From Arion vulgaris (lineage: Eukaryota > Mollusca > Gastropoda > Stylommatophora > Arionidae): DNA of 64,000 bases. Each line of letters begins with the position of its first letter. Position 1 is the first letter of the stretch. Positions 11,501 to 23,911 of the stretch are shown here, piece after piece. Location of the stretch: NCBI GenBank assembly GCA_020796225.1, contig CM036755.1, positions 44,186,306 through 44,250,305 of the forward strand. Reading direction: 5' to 3'. The notes beneath the pieces were generated by a model, which worked only from the letters and a program-made list of their open reading frames with translations, was not told the DNA's origin and did no database searches. A program made the position numbers and the translations under genes.

Positions 11501-13250
11501 TTCAGCAACATTAGTATCATCAGTTTTACTGAATATCTGAGCTAGTACTACTTGATCCAGCAACATTTAGTATCATCAAGTTTTACTGAATATCTGAGTT
11601 AGTACTACTTGATCCTGTAACATTTAGTTCATCAAGTTTTACTGAATATCTGAGCTAGTACTACTGATCCTGCAACATTTAGTATCATCAAGTTTTACTG
11701 AATATCTGAGCTAGTACTACTTGATCCAGCAACATTTAGTATCATCAAGTTTTACTAGATATCTGAGCTAGTACTACTTGATCCAGCAACATTATATATC
11801 AAGTTTTACTGAATATCTGAGCTAGTACTACTTGATCCTGTAACATTTAGTATCATCAAGTTTTACTGAATATCTGAGCTAGTACTACTTGATCCAGCAA
11901 CATTTAGTATCATCAAAGTTTTACTGAATATCTGAGTAGTACTACTTGATCCAGAACATTTAGTTTCATCAAGTTTTACTAGATATCTGAGCTAGTACTA
12001 CTTGATCCAGCAACATTTAGTATCATCAAGTTTTACTGAATATCTGAGCTAGTACTACTTGATCCAGTAACATTTAGTATCTAAGTTTTACTGAATATCT
12101 GTAGTTCTTGACCCTGAACTTAGTATCATCAGACTTACTAGATATCAAGCACTACTGATCCAGCAACATTTAGTATCATCAAGTTTTACTGAATATCTGA
12201 GTTAGTATATGATCCAGTACATTAGTATCATCAAGTTTTACTAGATATCCGAGCTAGTACTACTTGATCCAGCAACATTTAGTATCAAGTTTTACTGAAT
12301 ATCTGAGCTAGTACTACTTGATCCTGTAACATTTAGTATCATCAAGTTTTACTGAATATCTGAGCTAGTACTACTTGATCCAGCAACATTTAGTAACATC
12401 AAGTTTTACTGAATATCTGAGATATGATCGCACATTAGTATCAAGTTTTACTAATATTGAGCTAGTACTACTTGATCCTGTAACATTTAGTATCTTCAAG
12501 TTTTACTGAATATCTGAGCTAGTACGACTTGATCCAGCAACATTTAGTATCATCAAGTTTTACTGAATATCTGAGAGTACTGCAGAATATTAGTATCATC
12601 AAGTTTTACTGAATATCTGAGCAGTACACTTCAGCATTAGTCATGTTTACTGAATATTGATGATATCATCAAGTTTTACTAAATATTTGAACTAGTACTA
12701 CTTGATCCAGCAACATTTAGTATCATCAAGTTTTACTGAATATCTGAGTGAGTATCATCAAAGTTTTACTAAATATTTGAACTAGTACTACTTGATCCAG
12801 CAACATTTAGTATCATCAAGTTTTACTGAATATCTGAGCAAGTACTACTTGATTCAGCAACATTTAGTATCATCAAGTTTTACTGAATATCTGAGCTAGT
12901 ACTACTTGATCCAGCAACATTTAGTATCATCAAGTTTTACTGAATATCTGAGCTAGTAGCATATACTGTACTGAATCCTGGAGTACTACATGTCAGCAAC
13001 ATTTAGTATCATCAAAGTTTTACTGAATATCTGAGCTAGTACTACATGATCCAGCAACATTTAGTATCATTAAGTTTTACTGAATATCTGAGCTAGTACT
13101 ACTTGATCCAGCAACATTTAGTATCATTGTTTTACTAGATATCTGAGCTAGTACTACTTGATCCAGCAACATTTAGTATCATCAAGTTTTACTGAATATC
13201 TGAGCTAGTACTACTTGATCCAGCAACATTTAGTATCATCAAAGTTTTCT
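8535..13250. repeat. 4.7-kb minisatellite, ~57-bp unit, about 80 copies
   Basis: The largest array in the window. The unit contains GAATATCTGAGCTAGTACTA, CTTGATCCAGCAACATTTAG and TATCATCAAGTTTTACT. Stretches at 8535-9000, 10560-11400 and 12700-13250 are regular. About 9000-10560, 11410-11520 and 12090-12210 are full of one- to four-base deletions and some shortened units. Variants TGTAACATTTAG and ATCTTCAAG recur in order, hinting at higher-order blocks. Confidence 0.97.
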
Positions 13251-13379
13251 GGAATAAAGAAAAAGAATACAACAAATGTGAACACGAATAACAAAAATGG
13301 TTGAATCTTTGTCAACAAAGTAAGAAATATTTGTATTTAAAATATTCATTTTGTGTGTGTTAGCGTATGCCGGTACTAA

Positions 13380-14262
13380 TCTGCGTTTTTGTCCGTGACA
13401 ACATATGGTTGTGAGACTTGACCATCGACAAGAAGATCATTAATTCCCTTAAATACATATGCTACAGAAGTGTACTTAGAATATCATGAACAGAGAGGAG
13501 AACAAATGCTTCTGTTCTGCAACAGCTTGATATTAAAGAGAGTTGGTTATTAAAGACAAGACCATAAATATAAGGAATAATTAACTACTTTGGACACATA
13601 AAAAACGTGTGCCTGGAGAAGATAATTCTAGAGGAAACGGTGCCAGGAAGAAGAGCGAGAGGAATGGTGTAGGCGTTCTTTTTGTTTGTTTGATGGTGGT
13701 ATACTTGAGATAATGTTATTTCTGCACGATGTTATTGTAAGTTAAGTGACATTGCCTGTATAACATGATACAATACACCAACTAATCATGCATCCAGATT
13801 ATTTCTTGTTTGTTACTAGACTATTTATTTCATCATATATACAGTGGCTGCAATCTGTATCCACGTCTGTCTTGGTCTCATGTTTGTTGTATCTCTCCTA
13901 ATCCGTCACTATCACTTAGCGATCTTGTCGTCAATCTATGTCGAATTATGTTTTTCTATCTTAACATTTATACTACGGTGTGCAGTCTTTGGTGTGCAGT
14001 TTTCCTTCATTATATTGTCTCCCTGTATTTCTTCTATGTTGTCGTTGACTTGTATATGCTTGACCTGTCTAAAAGGATAGCTAATCATATCAAGGATAGC
14101 TATATCCTTCTACAGGAAGACCTAGACGACGATGGGTGCAAGATATGATTGATGATCTGAGAATGACTGCTGCTGACGTCGGTCATCTTGCACATAATAG
14201 AGTTGTTGAGGCTGATGTCATGGGAACTATGTTCCATAAGGACAGGCTACTTATGATGATGA
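13380..14262 (+). mobile_element. LINE 3'-end fragment, interrupted
   Basis: Bases 13395-13672 read, across frameshifts, like the C-terminal part of a non-LTR retrotransposon polyprotein (YGCET-like, IDKKIINSL, VLRIS, YFGHIKNV, ending VPGRRAR). Bases 14104-14262 resume with the usual continuation RPRRRW, DDLRMTAAD and then an (ATG)n tail. In the related fragment at 40540-40735 these two parts are directly joined. The 430 bases between (13673-14103) look like an insertion or rearrangement. Confidence 0.65.
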
Positions 14263-14830
14263 TGATGTCGGTACTATGTTATGGCATTCCGGTACTATTT
14301 TATCGTATTGTTGTACTATTGTATTTCATTCTGGTACTCTGTTATCGCATGTCGGTACTCTGTTATCGCATGTCGGTACTATCTTAACGCATTTCGGTAT
14401 TATGTTATCGCATTCCGATACTTTGTTATTGCATTCCGGTTCGTGTTATCGCATTCCGGTATTATGTTATGCATCCGGTACTATGTTATCGCATTCCGGT
14501 ATTGTTATGCATCCCGGTATTATGTTATGGCATTCCGGTATTATGTTATTGCATCCCGGTATTATGTTATCGCATGTCCGTACTGGTTATCGCATTCCGG
14601 TACTATGTTATCGCATCCGTACTTATGTTATTGCATCCGGTACGTGTATCGCATTCCGGTACTATGTTATCGCAATACGGTACTTATGTATTGCATCCGG
14701 TATTATGTTATTGCATCCCGGTATTATGTTATCGCATCCCGGTACTGTGTTATCGCATTCCAGTACTATGTTATCGCATCCCGGTACTGTGTTATTGCAT
14801 TCCAGTACTATGTTATCATACACCAGTACC
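14262..14830. repeat. 21-bp minisatellite
   Basis: About 26 copies of a 21-bp unit (TATGTTATCGCATTCCGGTAC), starting directly after the ATG-rich LINE tail. Substitutions and small indels are common. The multiple-of-three period opens several overlapping plus-strand frames; none is a gene. Confidence 0.95.
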
Positions 14831-15094
14831 AAGTTGAAGCTCTTATGTCTGAGAGAACACACAAACAACAGTTTCTTCTTCCAAATAATGATAAAGAATA
14901 CATTTCTAGAAAACGCTGAACAAAACAGACCAGTAACTCATCAAGATGTCAATATTTCAATATCAAATAAATTGAGATAAAAAAAAGAAAGCTGAAGATA
15001 ATATTGGTTAGAAAAACTTTCCTAAAACATTAACTAAAAAACTAGAGATAATTCATCATCTGTCGTTGAGATAATATTTGCTTTGTTATTAAAT

Positions 15095-15740
15095 CTAGTT
15101 TCTGGTCTGTAACGCCTGATTTATATCAAATCTAGTTACTGATCTGTAAACCGATTGTTATCAAATCGTTACTGGTCTGTAATACATGATTGATATCAAA
15201 TCCAGTTTCTGGTCTGTAATGCATGATTGTTATCAGTTTCTGGTCTGTAATGCATGATTGTTATCAAATCCAGTTTCTGGTCTGTAATGCATGATTGTTA
15301 TCAGTTTATGGTCTGTAATGCATGATTGATATCAAATTCAGTTACTGGTCTGTAATACATGATTGATATCAAATCCAGTTTCTGGTCTGTAATGCATGAT
15401 TGTTATCAGTTTCTGGTCTGTAATGCATGATTGTTATCAAATCCAGTTACTGGTCTGTAATGCATGATTGATATCAGTGTCTGTGTAATGCGATTGTTAT
15501 CAGTTACTGGTCTGTAATGCATGATTGTTAACAGTTACTGGTCTGTAATGCATGATTGTTATCAGTTACTGGTCTGTAATGCATGATTGTTATCAGTTAC
15601 TGGTCTGTAATGCATGATTGTTATCAGTTACTGGTCTGTAATGCATGATTGATATCAAATTCAGTTACTGGTCTGTAATGCATGATTGTTATCAAATCCA
15701 GATTCTGATTTGTAATGCATGGTTGTTATCAAATTGTCTT
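15095..15740. repeat. Minisatellite with 31- and 37-bp unit types
   Basis: Units contain CTGGTCTGTAATGCATGATT and TTATCA, with or without six extra bases AAATCC. Long and short types are interspersed at the left; short types form a run near 15500-15640, as expected from local unit expansion. Confidence 0.93.
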
Positions 15741-16020
15741 ACGCAGATTTTCAAATCAACAATAAGTAAACTACAAATGTTTTACATTCCAAATTAAATT
15801 TTCAAAAACCGAACTGACAAATATTATTTTTTACAAGTACTATTTGTTTCTGTTTAAGAATATTTTTAAACTTTACTTCCAACAATTTCGTTTTACATTT
15901 GAGAAGTGGTATTTCAAAAACATAAAAAAATATTTGAGTCATAAACAAAGAATGCGCTTTTTTTGTGATTTTAATTTTTATATTTTTCACTGCCTTTCAG
16001 CTCAGCGCTGTGAGATGTCT
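15741..16020. other. AT-rich, no recognised gene
   Basis: Short open frames on both strands are low-complexity, rich in Lys, Phe and Ile codons, and match nothing I recognise. Confidence 0.5.
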
Positions 16021-16098
16021 AGGTAGTGTCTGATGTAATTGCTACGTAGGTAGGCGGTTCGGGTTCAAATACCCAGTGCGGGTGGTATTTTTGTCACC
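16000..16098 (+). mobile_element. tRNA-like SINE head fragment
   Basis: Contains a good B box (CGGGTTCAAATACCC) preceded by an A-box-like TGTCTAGGTAG about 45 bases upstream. The overall fold is not a standard tRNA, so this is probably the promoter part of a SINE. Confidence 0.45.
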
Positions 16099-16124
16099 GG
16101 CCGTGCGTCTCTCAGTCGAACCCA

Positions 16125-17215
16125 TCTCAGTCCTCCCCATCGTCAAATGTGTCTCTCTCAGTTCAACCCATCTTCTAATGTGTCTCTCTCAGTTCAACCC
16201 ATCTTCTAATGTGTCTCTCTCAGTTCAACCCATCTTCTAATGTGTCTCTCTCAGTTCAACCCATCTTATAATGTGTCTCTCAGTTCAACCCATCTTCTAA
16301 TGTGTCTCTCAGTTCAACCCATCTTATAATGTGTCTCTCTCAGTTCAACCCATCTTCAAATGTGTCTCTCTCAGTTCAACCCATCTTCTAATGTGTCTCT
16401 CTCAGTTCAACCCATCTTCTAATGTGTCTCTCTCAGTTCAACCCATCTTCTAATGTGTCTCTCTCAGTTCAACCCATCTTCTAATGTGTCTCTCTCAGTT
16501 CAACCCATCTTCTAATGTGTCTCTCTCAGTTCAACCCATCTTCTAATGTGTCTCTCTCAGTTCAACCCATCTTATAATGTGTCTCTCTCAGTTCAACCCA
16601 TCTTCTAATGTATGTCTGTCAGTTCAACCCATCTTCTAATGTATGTCTGTCAGTTCAACCCATCTTCTAATGTATGTCTGTCAGTTCAACCCATCTTCTA
16701 ATGTATGTCTGTCAGTTCAACCCATCTTCTAATGTGTCTCTCTCAGTTCAACCCATCTTATAATGTGTCTCTCAGTTCAACCCATCTTCTAATATGTCTC
16801 TCTCAGTTCAACCCATCTTCTAATGTGTCTCTCTCAGTTCAACCCATCTTCTAATGTGTCTCTCTCAGTTCAACCCATCTTATAATGTGTCTCTCAGTTC
16901 AACCCATCTTCTAATGTATGTCTGTCAGTTCAACCCATCTTCTAATGTATGTCTGTCAGTTTAACCCATCTTCTAATGTGTCTCTCAGTTGAACCCATCT
17001 TCTAATGTGTCTCTCAGTTCAACCCATCTTCAAATGTGTCTCTCAGTTCAAACCATCTTCAAATGTGTCTTTCAGTTCAACCGTCTTATAATGTGTCTCT
17101 CCAGTTCAACCATCTTCTAATGTGTCTCTCTCAGTTCAACCCATCTTCTAATGTATGTCTCTCAGTTCAACCATCATCAAATGTGTCTCTCAGTTCAGCC
17201 CATCTTCCAATGTAC
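16125..17215. repeat. 31-bp minisatellite, about 36 copies
   Basis: The unit contains CAGTTCAACCCATCTTCTAA and TGTGTCTCTC. Most units are 31 bp and some are 29 bp through loss of one TC. A run of TATGTCTGTCAG variants at 16600-16720 and again near 16915-16970 marks local amplification of one variant. Confidence 0.96.
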
Positions 17216-17337
17216 GCCAAAGAAGCACTGAATTGTATGGAAGCACATTAACAACATACCTCAGAGCTATTGCATCAGGAAGGTATTCGGAAAAATTATT
17301 GTTGCAACTCCTGAACGGCAATAAGATACCATCTGTT

Positions 17338-17340
17338 TGG

Positions 17341-17374
<34 letters not shown>

Positions 17375-17425
17375 GAAGAGAACAGAGAGAAGATAGAGAG
17401 AAAGAGAGAGAGAAAGAGATATGCT
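17338..17425. repeat. (GA)n microsatellite
   Basis: Purine-rich GAGAGA tract with scattered A insertions. A charged Glu/Arg open frame across it is an artefact. Confidence 0.9.
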
Positions 17426-17644
17426 TGTGCCGCTTAGTTGTTCTCCTATTTGTATGCTTGTTTATATTGAAGTTGAGAGAAAGCAAGATAAAGTCTTGAG
17501 GCAACCCTGAGTTGAATGTTACGTTACCAGATATAATGACCTGTCACTGCTCATAAACATCACATTTCTCTTGAACAGTTCGGAGAAGATCCATCTGTTA
17601 AGACTTGGTTGAAAGTTAAGCTCCATCAACTATTTCATTAGTAA

Positions 17645-17990
17645 ATCACCTTCAAGAGCAGTAAAGAATAGTAACACTACGATCTACGAGGCATGTCGTA
17701 AGAGGCGACTGAGGTAGTGACACTACGATCTACGAGGCATGTCGTTAGAAGCGACTGAGGTAGTGGCACTGCGATCTACGAGGCATGTCGTAAGCAAGCG
17801 ACTGAGGTAGGAGCCTAGCTAAGATACCCTAGTAAATAAAAAGCATTGCAGACATCGGACGTGCTGACCTACTTGTTGATGCATAAATGGCACAACGTAC
17901 AACCGCTCTTAGGCTCAGATCATAAATACATCACACAGAGTGGTTTACAGGTAGTCAATATGAAGCGCTGGAAAGAGAAGAAGAAGAAGA
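17645..17990 (-). mobile_element. Dispersed element A, copy 3, with internal triplication
   Basis: On the minus strand this matches element A (AAGAGGCGACTGAGG, CCCTAGTAAATAAAAAGC, ACAACGTACAACCGCT, CTCAGATCA on the plus strand), ending in a GAAGAAGAAG tail. The block containing CTACGAGGCATGTCGT is present three times in tandem (about 46-47 bp, 17672-17812), whereas the other copies have it once. Confidence 0.75.
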
Positions 17991-18194
17991 TTAGTAAATC
18001 AAAGGGAACTTTATTGTAAGCATTTTACAGATCTGTAGCAGCTCTACATTTGAAATCACGCGAAATCTTTCGTATTTCTCATCAACCTCTTCTTCTTCTT
18101 CTTCTGAGTTCTCACTAGATTGTGACTTTGTATTCTCTAATAAAGACAGCTTGTCATAAACACAGACTTGTATTTATCAATATCTATGTGTGAT

Positions 18195-18370
18195 ATATAT
18201 ATTCCTCAAACATGGAGGGGCAGTATTTGACATTTGAATTCCTCAAGCATGGTGGGGGCAGTATATGCATTTGAATCCCACAAGCATGGAGAGGCTGTAA
18301 GTGACATGAATCCCTCAAACATGGAGGGGCAGTATGTGAGATCTGCATCCTTCAAACATGGAGTATGTGA
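18195..18370. repeat. ~41-bp short tandem block
   Basis: About four diverged copies of a unit containing CCTCAAACATGGAGGGGCAG and TATGTGA. Copies vary in length. Confidence 0.8.
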
Positions 18371-18404
18371 TTCATCTTGAATACATGTACTATCTCTCTC
18401 AACA

Positions 18405-19088
18405 TTATCTTCTCCGCTAGTTTTCCTATTGTATTTCCCATATCGATAGTTATATATTCACTGATCCGCTAGTTTTCCTATTGTATTTCCCATATCGATA
18501 GTTATATAGTCACTGATCCGCTAGTTTTCCTATTGTATTTCCCATATCGATAGTTATATATTCACTGATCCGCTAGTTTTCCTATTGTATTTCCCATATC
18601 GATAGTTATATAGTCACTGATCCGCTAGTTTTCCTATTGTATTTCCCATATCGATAGTTATATAGTCACTGATCCGCTAGTTTTCCTATTGTGTTTCCCA
18701 TATCGATAGTTATGTATTCACTGATCCCACTAGTTTTCCTATTGTGTTTCCCATATCGATAGTTATATATTCACTGATCCGCTAGTTTTCCTATTGTATT
18801 TCCCATATCGATAGTTATATAGTCACTGATCCGCTAGTTTTCCTATTGTGTTTCCCATATCGATAGTTATATAGTCACTGATCCGCTAGTTTTCCTATTG
18901 TATTTCCCATATCGATAGTTATATAGTCACTGATCCGCTAGTTTTCCTATTGTATTTCCCATATCGATAGTTATATATTCACTGATCCGCTAGTTTTCTA
19001 TTGTGTTTCCATATCGATAGTTATATATTCACTGATCCGCTAGTTTTCCTATTGTATTTCCCATATCGATAGTTATATAGTCACTGTG
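18405..19088. repeat. 52-bp minisatellite, about 13 copies
   Basis: Very regular 52-bp units containing TGATCCGCTAGTTTTCCTAT, TTTCCCATATCGATAG and TTATAT. The variable site ATTCAC versus AGTCAC alternates in the first copies, suggesting a dimeric stage. ATCGAT lies in every unit. Confidence 0.97.
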
Positions 19089-19094
19089 TGTAGA

Positions 19095-19345
19095 GAATCT
19101 TCAAGATTTTCTATAGGAATTGAGAATATATGTAGCACTCTCAGGAATGGTGTCGTTCTGAAAGCTTATAATTGTTATATTCTCTGTACAGGTCTTGTAT
19201 ACCTGCTTCTTGAAGCCTGTCGATATCTTCATAACGGATGCCATCTGGGTCTGGTGCTATTTTGTTTTGAAGCTTCCTAATCGTGTCATTAATCTCCACC
19301 ATCAACAGATCTTCATTCATACCTAGGTTTTTCACTATCACTATG
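19095..19345 (-). pseudogene. LINE reverse-transcriptase N-terminal fragment
   Basis: A minus-strand frame (19141-19341) carries the opening block of a non-LTR reverse transcriptase: EINDTIRKLQ followed by KIAPDPDGI and EDIDRLQ, matching the common pattern of a helix and then KAPGPDGI in LINE ORFs. Only about 65 codons remain and no finger or YADD motif is present, so it is a dead fragment. It lies directly between two arrays. Confidence 0.7.
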
Positions 19346-19429
19346 TTCTCTCAAATCTCTACCAAGTTAAGTTGGATCAATAATATTTGATCTTGTGTGA
19401 CTTGATTTTGTTTAAAGTCACTGTTTCTC

Positions 19430-19850
19430 CATGTTTAGATCTGGTTCTATATTCTTCCTTCACAACGTCCATGACGTTTAAATATCATATTTCTATCTAT
19501 ATTCTTCCTTCACAACGTCATGACGTTTAAATATCATATTTTCTATCATATTTTCTTCACAACGTCTTTTGACGTTTCAAATATCATATTTTCATCTATA
19601 TTCTTTTACTATCAAAACATGTCTATGACTTTTGTATCATTTTTCTATTATATCTTTCTTCACAACGTTCTTATCACGTTTGTATCATATTTTCCTATCT
19701 ATATTCTTCCTTCACAACGTCCATGACTACTTCTTCATATTTTCTATCTATATTCTTCTCTTCACACTCATACGTTTAAATATCATAGTTTTCATATAAC
19801 TATCTTTATTTTTCAAACGTCTCGATTTTTAATTACTTAATGTTTGTTTT
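19430..19850. repeat. ~50-bp degenerate minisatellite
   Basis: About eight copies of a unit containing TCTATATTCTTCCTTCACAA, CGTCCATGACG and AAATATCATATTTT. The first copies are clean; later copies carry many one-base losses. Confidence 0.85.
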
Positions 19851-20795
19851 CAACTATTTCTTCATATTTCATATATCATAGTTTCTCATTACTATTTCAA
19901 TTCTATTATTATATCATATTTCATTCATATTTCTATATTCATATTTATATCCATAGTTTCTTTCCATATTTCATTCATATTTCACTTTATATCATATTTC
20001 ATTCATATTTCACATCCATATTTCTACTTTTCATATTTCATTCATATATTTCTCAATTCTATTTCATATATCATATTTCTTCATATATTCTTATATTCTT
20101 ACTTATTATCATATTTCATCCATATTCACATCCATATTTCATATTCATATTTCTCATACTATATTTCAATTCATATTTCAATTCATATTTCACATTCATA
20201 TTTCATATCCATATTTCTCATCATATTTCATATTCATATTTCATATCGTATTTCCACTATTCTATTTCACATTCATATTTCATATCATATTTCTTAATTC
20301 TATATTTATATTCATATTTCACATCCAATATTTCATATTCATATTTATATCCATATTTCACATTCATATTTCATTCATATTTCCATCATATTTCAATCCA
20401 TATTCATCTTTTCAAATATTTCTTAATCCTTATTAATCCATATTTCAATCACATATTTCACATTCATATTTCTAAATCCATATTCTTCACATCCATATTT
20501 CAATTCATATTTCACATCAACTTTTTCCCCATATTTCAATCCATATTTCATTCATATTTCACTTTCCATATTTCAATCTCATATTTCTCATCCATATTTC
20601 TATATATATTTACTATCCATATTTCCATCTATTTATCCTTATTTCACATTCATATTTCACTAATCCATATTTGCATCCATAGTTCTCATCCATATTTCAA
20701 TCCATATTTCAAATCCATATTTCATCCATATTTCAATCCATATTTCAATCCATATTTCCATCCATATTTCAATTCTATATTTCACTATCTCATAT
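19850..20795. repeat. ~12-bp degenerate array (TCCATATTTCAA)
   Basis: About 75 irregular copies of CATATTTCA with short spacers (TCC, TTC, AAT). The array follows on from the preceding one, whose unit contains CATATTTT. A 318-codon frame rich in Tyr, Phe, His, Ile and Ser spans it but reflects only the repeat. Confidence 0.85.
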
Positions 20796-20814
20796 GTTGA
20801 CATAATAAAATGCA

Positions 20815-21650
20815 TGATTCTGCAGATTACTTTATTCTATACTTGTATTATATCATAGTTTCTTCATACTAACTATTCTCTTATATTCTATGATTGTATT
20901 ATATCAGAGTTTCTTCATACTAACTATTCTCTTATATTCTGTGATTGTATTATATCATAGTTTCTTCATACTAACTATTCTCTTATATTCTGTGATTGTA
21001 TTATATCAGAGTTTCTTCATACTAACTATTCTCTTATATTCTATACTTGTATTATATCATAGTTTCTTCATACTAACTATTCTCTTATATTCTATGATTG
21101 TATTATATCATAGTTTCTTCATACTAACTATTCTCTTATATTCTATACTTGTATTATATCATAGTTTCTTCATACTAACTATTCTCTTATATTCTGTGAT
21201 TGTATTATATCATAGTTTCTTCATACTAACTATTCTCTTATATTCTATACTTGTATTATATCATAGTTTCTTCATACTAACTATTATCTTATATTCTGTT
21301 CTTGTATTATATCATAGTTTCTTCATACTAACTATTCTCTTATATTCTGTACTTGTATTATATCATAGTTTCTTCATACTAACTATTCTCTTATATTCTG
21401 TACTTGTATTATATCATAGTTTCTTCATACTAACTATTCTCTTATATTCTGTACTTGTATTATATCATAGTTTCTTCATACTAACTATTCTCTTATATTC
21501 TATACTTGTATTATATCATAGTTTCTTCATACTAACTATTCTCTTATATTCTGTACTTGTATTATATCATAGTTTCTTCATACTAACTATTCTCTTATAT
21601 TCTATACTTGTATTATATCATAGTTTCTTCATACTAACTATTCTCTCAAC
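20815..21650. repeat. 51-bp minisatellite, about 16 copies
   Basis: The unit contains TATATCATAGTTTCTTCATA, CTAACTATTCTCTTATATTC and one of the variants TGTGATTG, TATGATTG, TATACTTG or TGTACTTG. Since 51 is a multiple of three, a 272-codon frame with a 17-residue repeat stays open. It is hydrophobic but is not a gene. Confidence 0.97.
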
Positions 21651-21874
21651 TGCCATGACTAGTCTTCTTCTGATTTCTTTTCTATTTTCTCAATTGCTCG
21701 TTGTTTAAATAAATCGATAACTTTTTCAATGTATTTATTATTGATGATGATTTGTCCGTACGCGTCACATTCTCATAAAACAAACAGAATATCAGATATC
21801 CAGTGGAACGATCGATTCCATACAATGATAACAATTTGTTTTTATAACATAAACATGTACATTTCTTGTCATAA

Positions 21875-23015
21875 CATTGCATCAGTGTAGTAAACATTGC
21901 ATCAGTGCAGTAAACATTGTATCAGTGCAGTAAACATTGTATTAGCGCAGTAAACATTGCATCAGTGTAGTAAACATTGCATCAGTGCAGTAAACATTGC
22001 ATCAGTGCAGTAAACATTGCATCAGTGCAGTAAATATTGCATCAGTGCAGTAAACATTGCATCAGTGCAGTAAACATTGCATCAGTGCAGTAAACATTGT
22101 ATCAGTGCAGTAAACATTGCATCAGTGCAGTAAACATTGTATCAGCGCAGTAAACATTGTATCAGTGCAGTAAACATTGCATCAGTGTAGTAAACATTGC
22201 ATCAGTGCAGTAAACATTGCATCAGTGCAGTAAACATTGCATCAGTGCAGTAAACATTGCATCAGTGCAGTAAACATTGCATCAGTGCAGTAAACATTGT
22301 ATCAGTGCAGTAAACATTGCATCAGTGCAGTAAACATTGTATCAGCGCAGTAAACATTGTATCAGTGCAGTAAACATTGCATCAGTGCAGTAAACATTGT
22401 ATCAGTGCAGTAAACATTGTATCAGCGCAGTAAACATTGCATCAGTGTAGTAAACATTGCATCAGTGCAGTAAACATTGCGTCAGTGTAGTAAACATTGT
22501 ATCAGTGTAGTAACATTGCATCAGTGTAGTAAACATTGCATCAGTGCAGTAAACATTGCATCATTGCAGTAAACATTGTATCAGTGCAGTAAACATTGCA
22601 TCAGTGCAGTAAACATTGCATCAGTGCAGTAAACATTGCATCAGTGCAGTAAACATTGTATCAGTGCAGTAAACATTGCATCAGTGCAGTAAACATTGTA
22701 TCAGCGCAGTAAACATTGTATCAGTGCAGTAAACATTGCATCAGTGCAGTAAACATTGTATCAGTGCAGTAAACATTGTATCAGCGCAGTAAACATTGCA
22801 TCAGTGTAGTAAACATTGCATCAGTGCAGTAAACATTGCGTCAGTGTAGTAAACATTGTATCAGTGTAGTAAACATTGCATCAGTGTAGTAAACATTGCA
22901 TCAGTGCAGTAAACATTGCATCATTGCAGTAAACATTGTATCAGTGCAGTAAACATTGTATCAGTGCAGTAAACATTGTATCAGTGCAGTAAACATTGTA
23001 TCAGCGCAGTAAACA
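21875..23015. repeat. 20-bp minisatellite with 360-bp higher-order duplication
   Basis: About 57 copies of GTAAACATTGCATCAGTGCA with variants (TGTA, CGCA, GTGTAG, GCGTCAG). An ordered series of variants near 22281-22580 recurs about 360 bp later near 22641-22940, equal to 18 units. The first block has a single-base loss at about 22511. Confidence 0.97.
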
Positions 23016-23023
23016 GTAGCTAT

Positions 23024-23700
23024 GTTCGTTTCAAAATTCGTGATCATCTTTACCGACCGATATAAAATCATCCACTTGACATAAATTTTTGATATTTACA
23101 TTTTTTATAGGTAACAGTGGCGACCTTCCAAAAATGTTTTTGCCACCCAAGCCTTTAGTTCTGTAGATTTTATTATATGATATTATTAAAATAACAGAAA
23201 TGTTGATTAGTTATACTTGTCGAAATTTTACAGTACGATTTGTCAAGCTTCTCTATAACTAAGCATTTCCGTGTTCTACATGCAATTCAGTGCAAGTCAA
23301 AATTGGGAATTCCGTGGAATTAATCAGTTCACAATGTATACTAACGACTGTCATTAGCGCATGTACACAGCATTTACTTTCATTTATAGAAGTTGAAGGT
23401 TCTATTGTTCACTATGTCACCTTTTTAAAAATAATATGTAATAGGGATACACCTTTGCAAACATTCGCCACCATTTTGTGTATTAATGTAAATTCTAAAC
23501 TTTGGTTATCATTTTGTTGTGCTTATGTAAAGTTATATAAACAAAAACGTTTTCAGCATCAACTAAGCTACCTACCAATTAGTTAAACATGAATTTGTAA
23601 GGTAGTAGGTATATAAGACTGCATGCAAAAATTACTTTAATACATCAGGTAGATTTCAGTACAAATTAAACCTTAGTTTGTCACGAATTTTGAAACCAAC
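23024..23700 (+). mobile_element. ~677-bp MITE-like element with TIRs, left copy
   Basis: Begins GTTCGTTTCAAAATTCGTGA and ends with TCACGAATTTTGAAACCAAC, near-perfect terminal inverted repeats of about 20 bp. The interior matches, in reverse, the element at 24138-24818 (for example the ends near ACCGACCGATATAAAATCAT and the internal block ATCAGGTAGATTTC). No transposase frame was recognised and no clear target duplication was seen. This is a non-autonomous DNA transposon by structure; its superfamily is unknown. Confidence 0.8.
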
Positions 23701-23911
23701 CACCTGTCTAACTCATTTGGTTTTGTAGATATGGTTTTTGCAATGTAAACCTTCCAAATAAAACAAACAATTAAATTAACACAATATCTCTGCTTATATA
23801 CAGTTTAGACAAAAAGTGGAGGTTAATGCTATAATTATGGGTGATATGTACATCATATGCAAGTATGGCATTCTTTGCACTTATTATATTTGTGAAATCC
23901 ACTGCACGATG

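Noticed and set aside
8535..13250. CRISPR array
   Set aside because: Units follow each other without unique spacers, and the context is a spliced eukaryotic gene with retrotransposons. The same applies to all other arrays here.
19844..20800. 318-codon Tyr/Phe/His/Ser-rich plus frame
   Set aside because: A translation of the CATATTTCA array, without codon structure or homology.
20890..21708. 272-codon hydrophobic repeat frame resembling a membrane protein
   Set aside because: A 17-residue repeat from the 51-bp minisatellite; hydrophobicity comes from AT-rich units.
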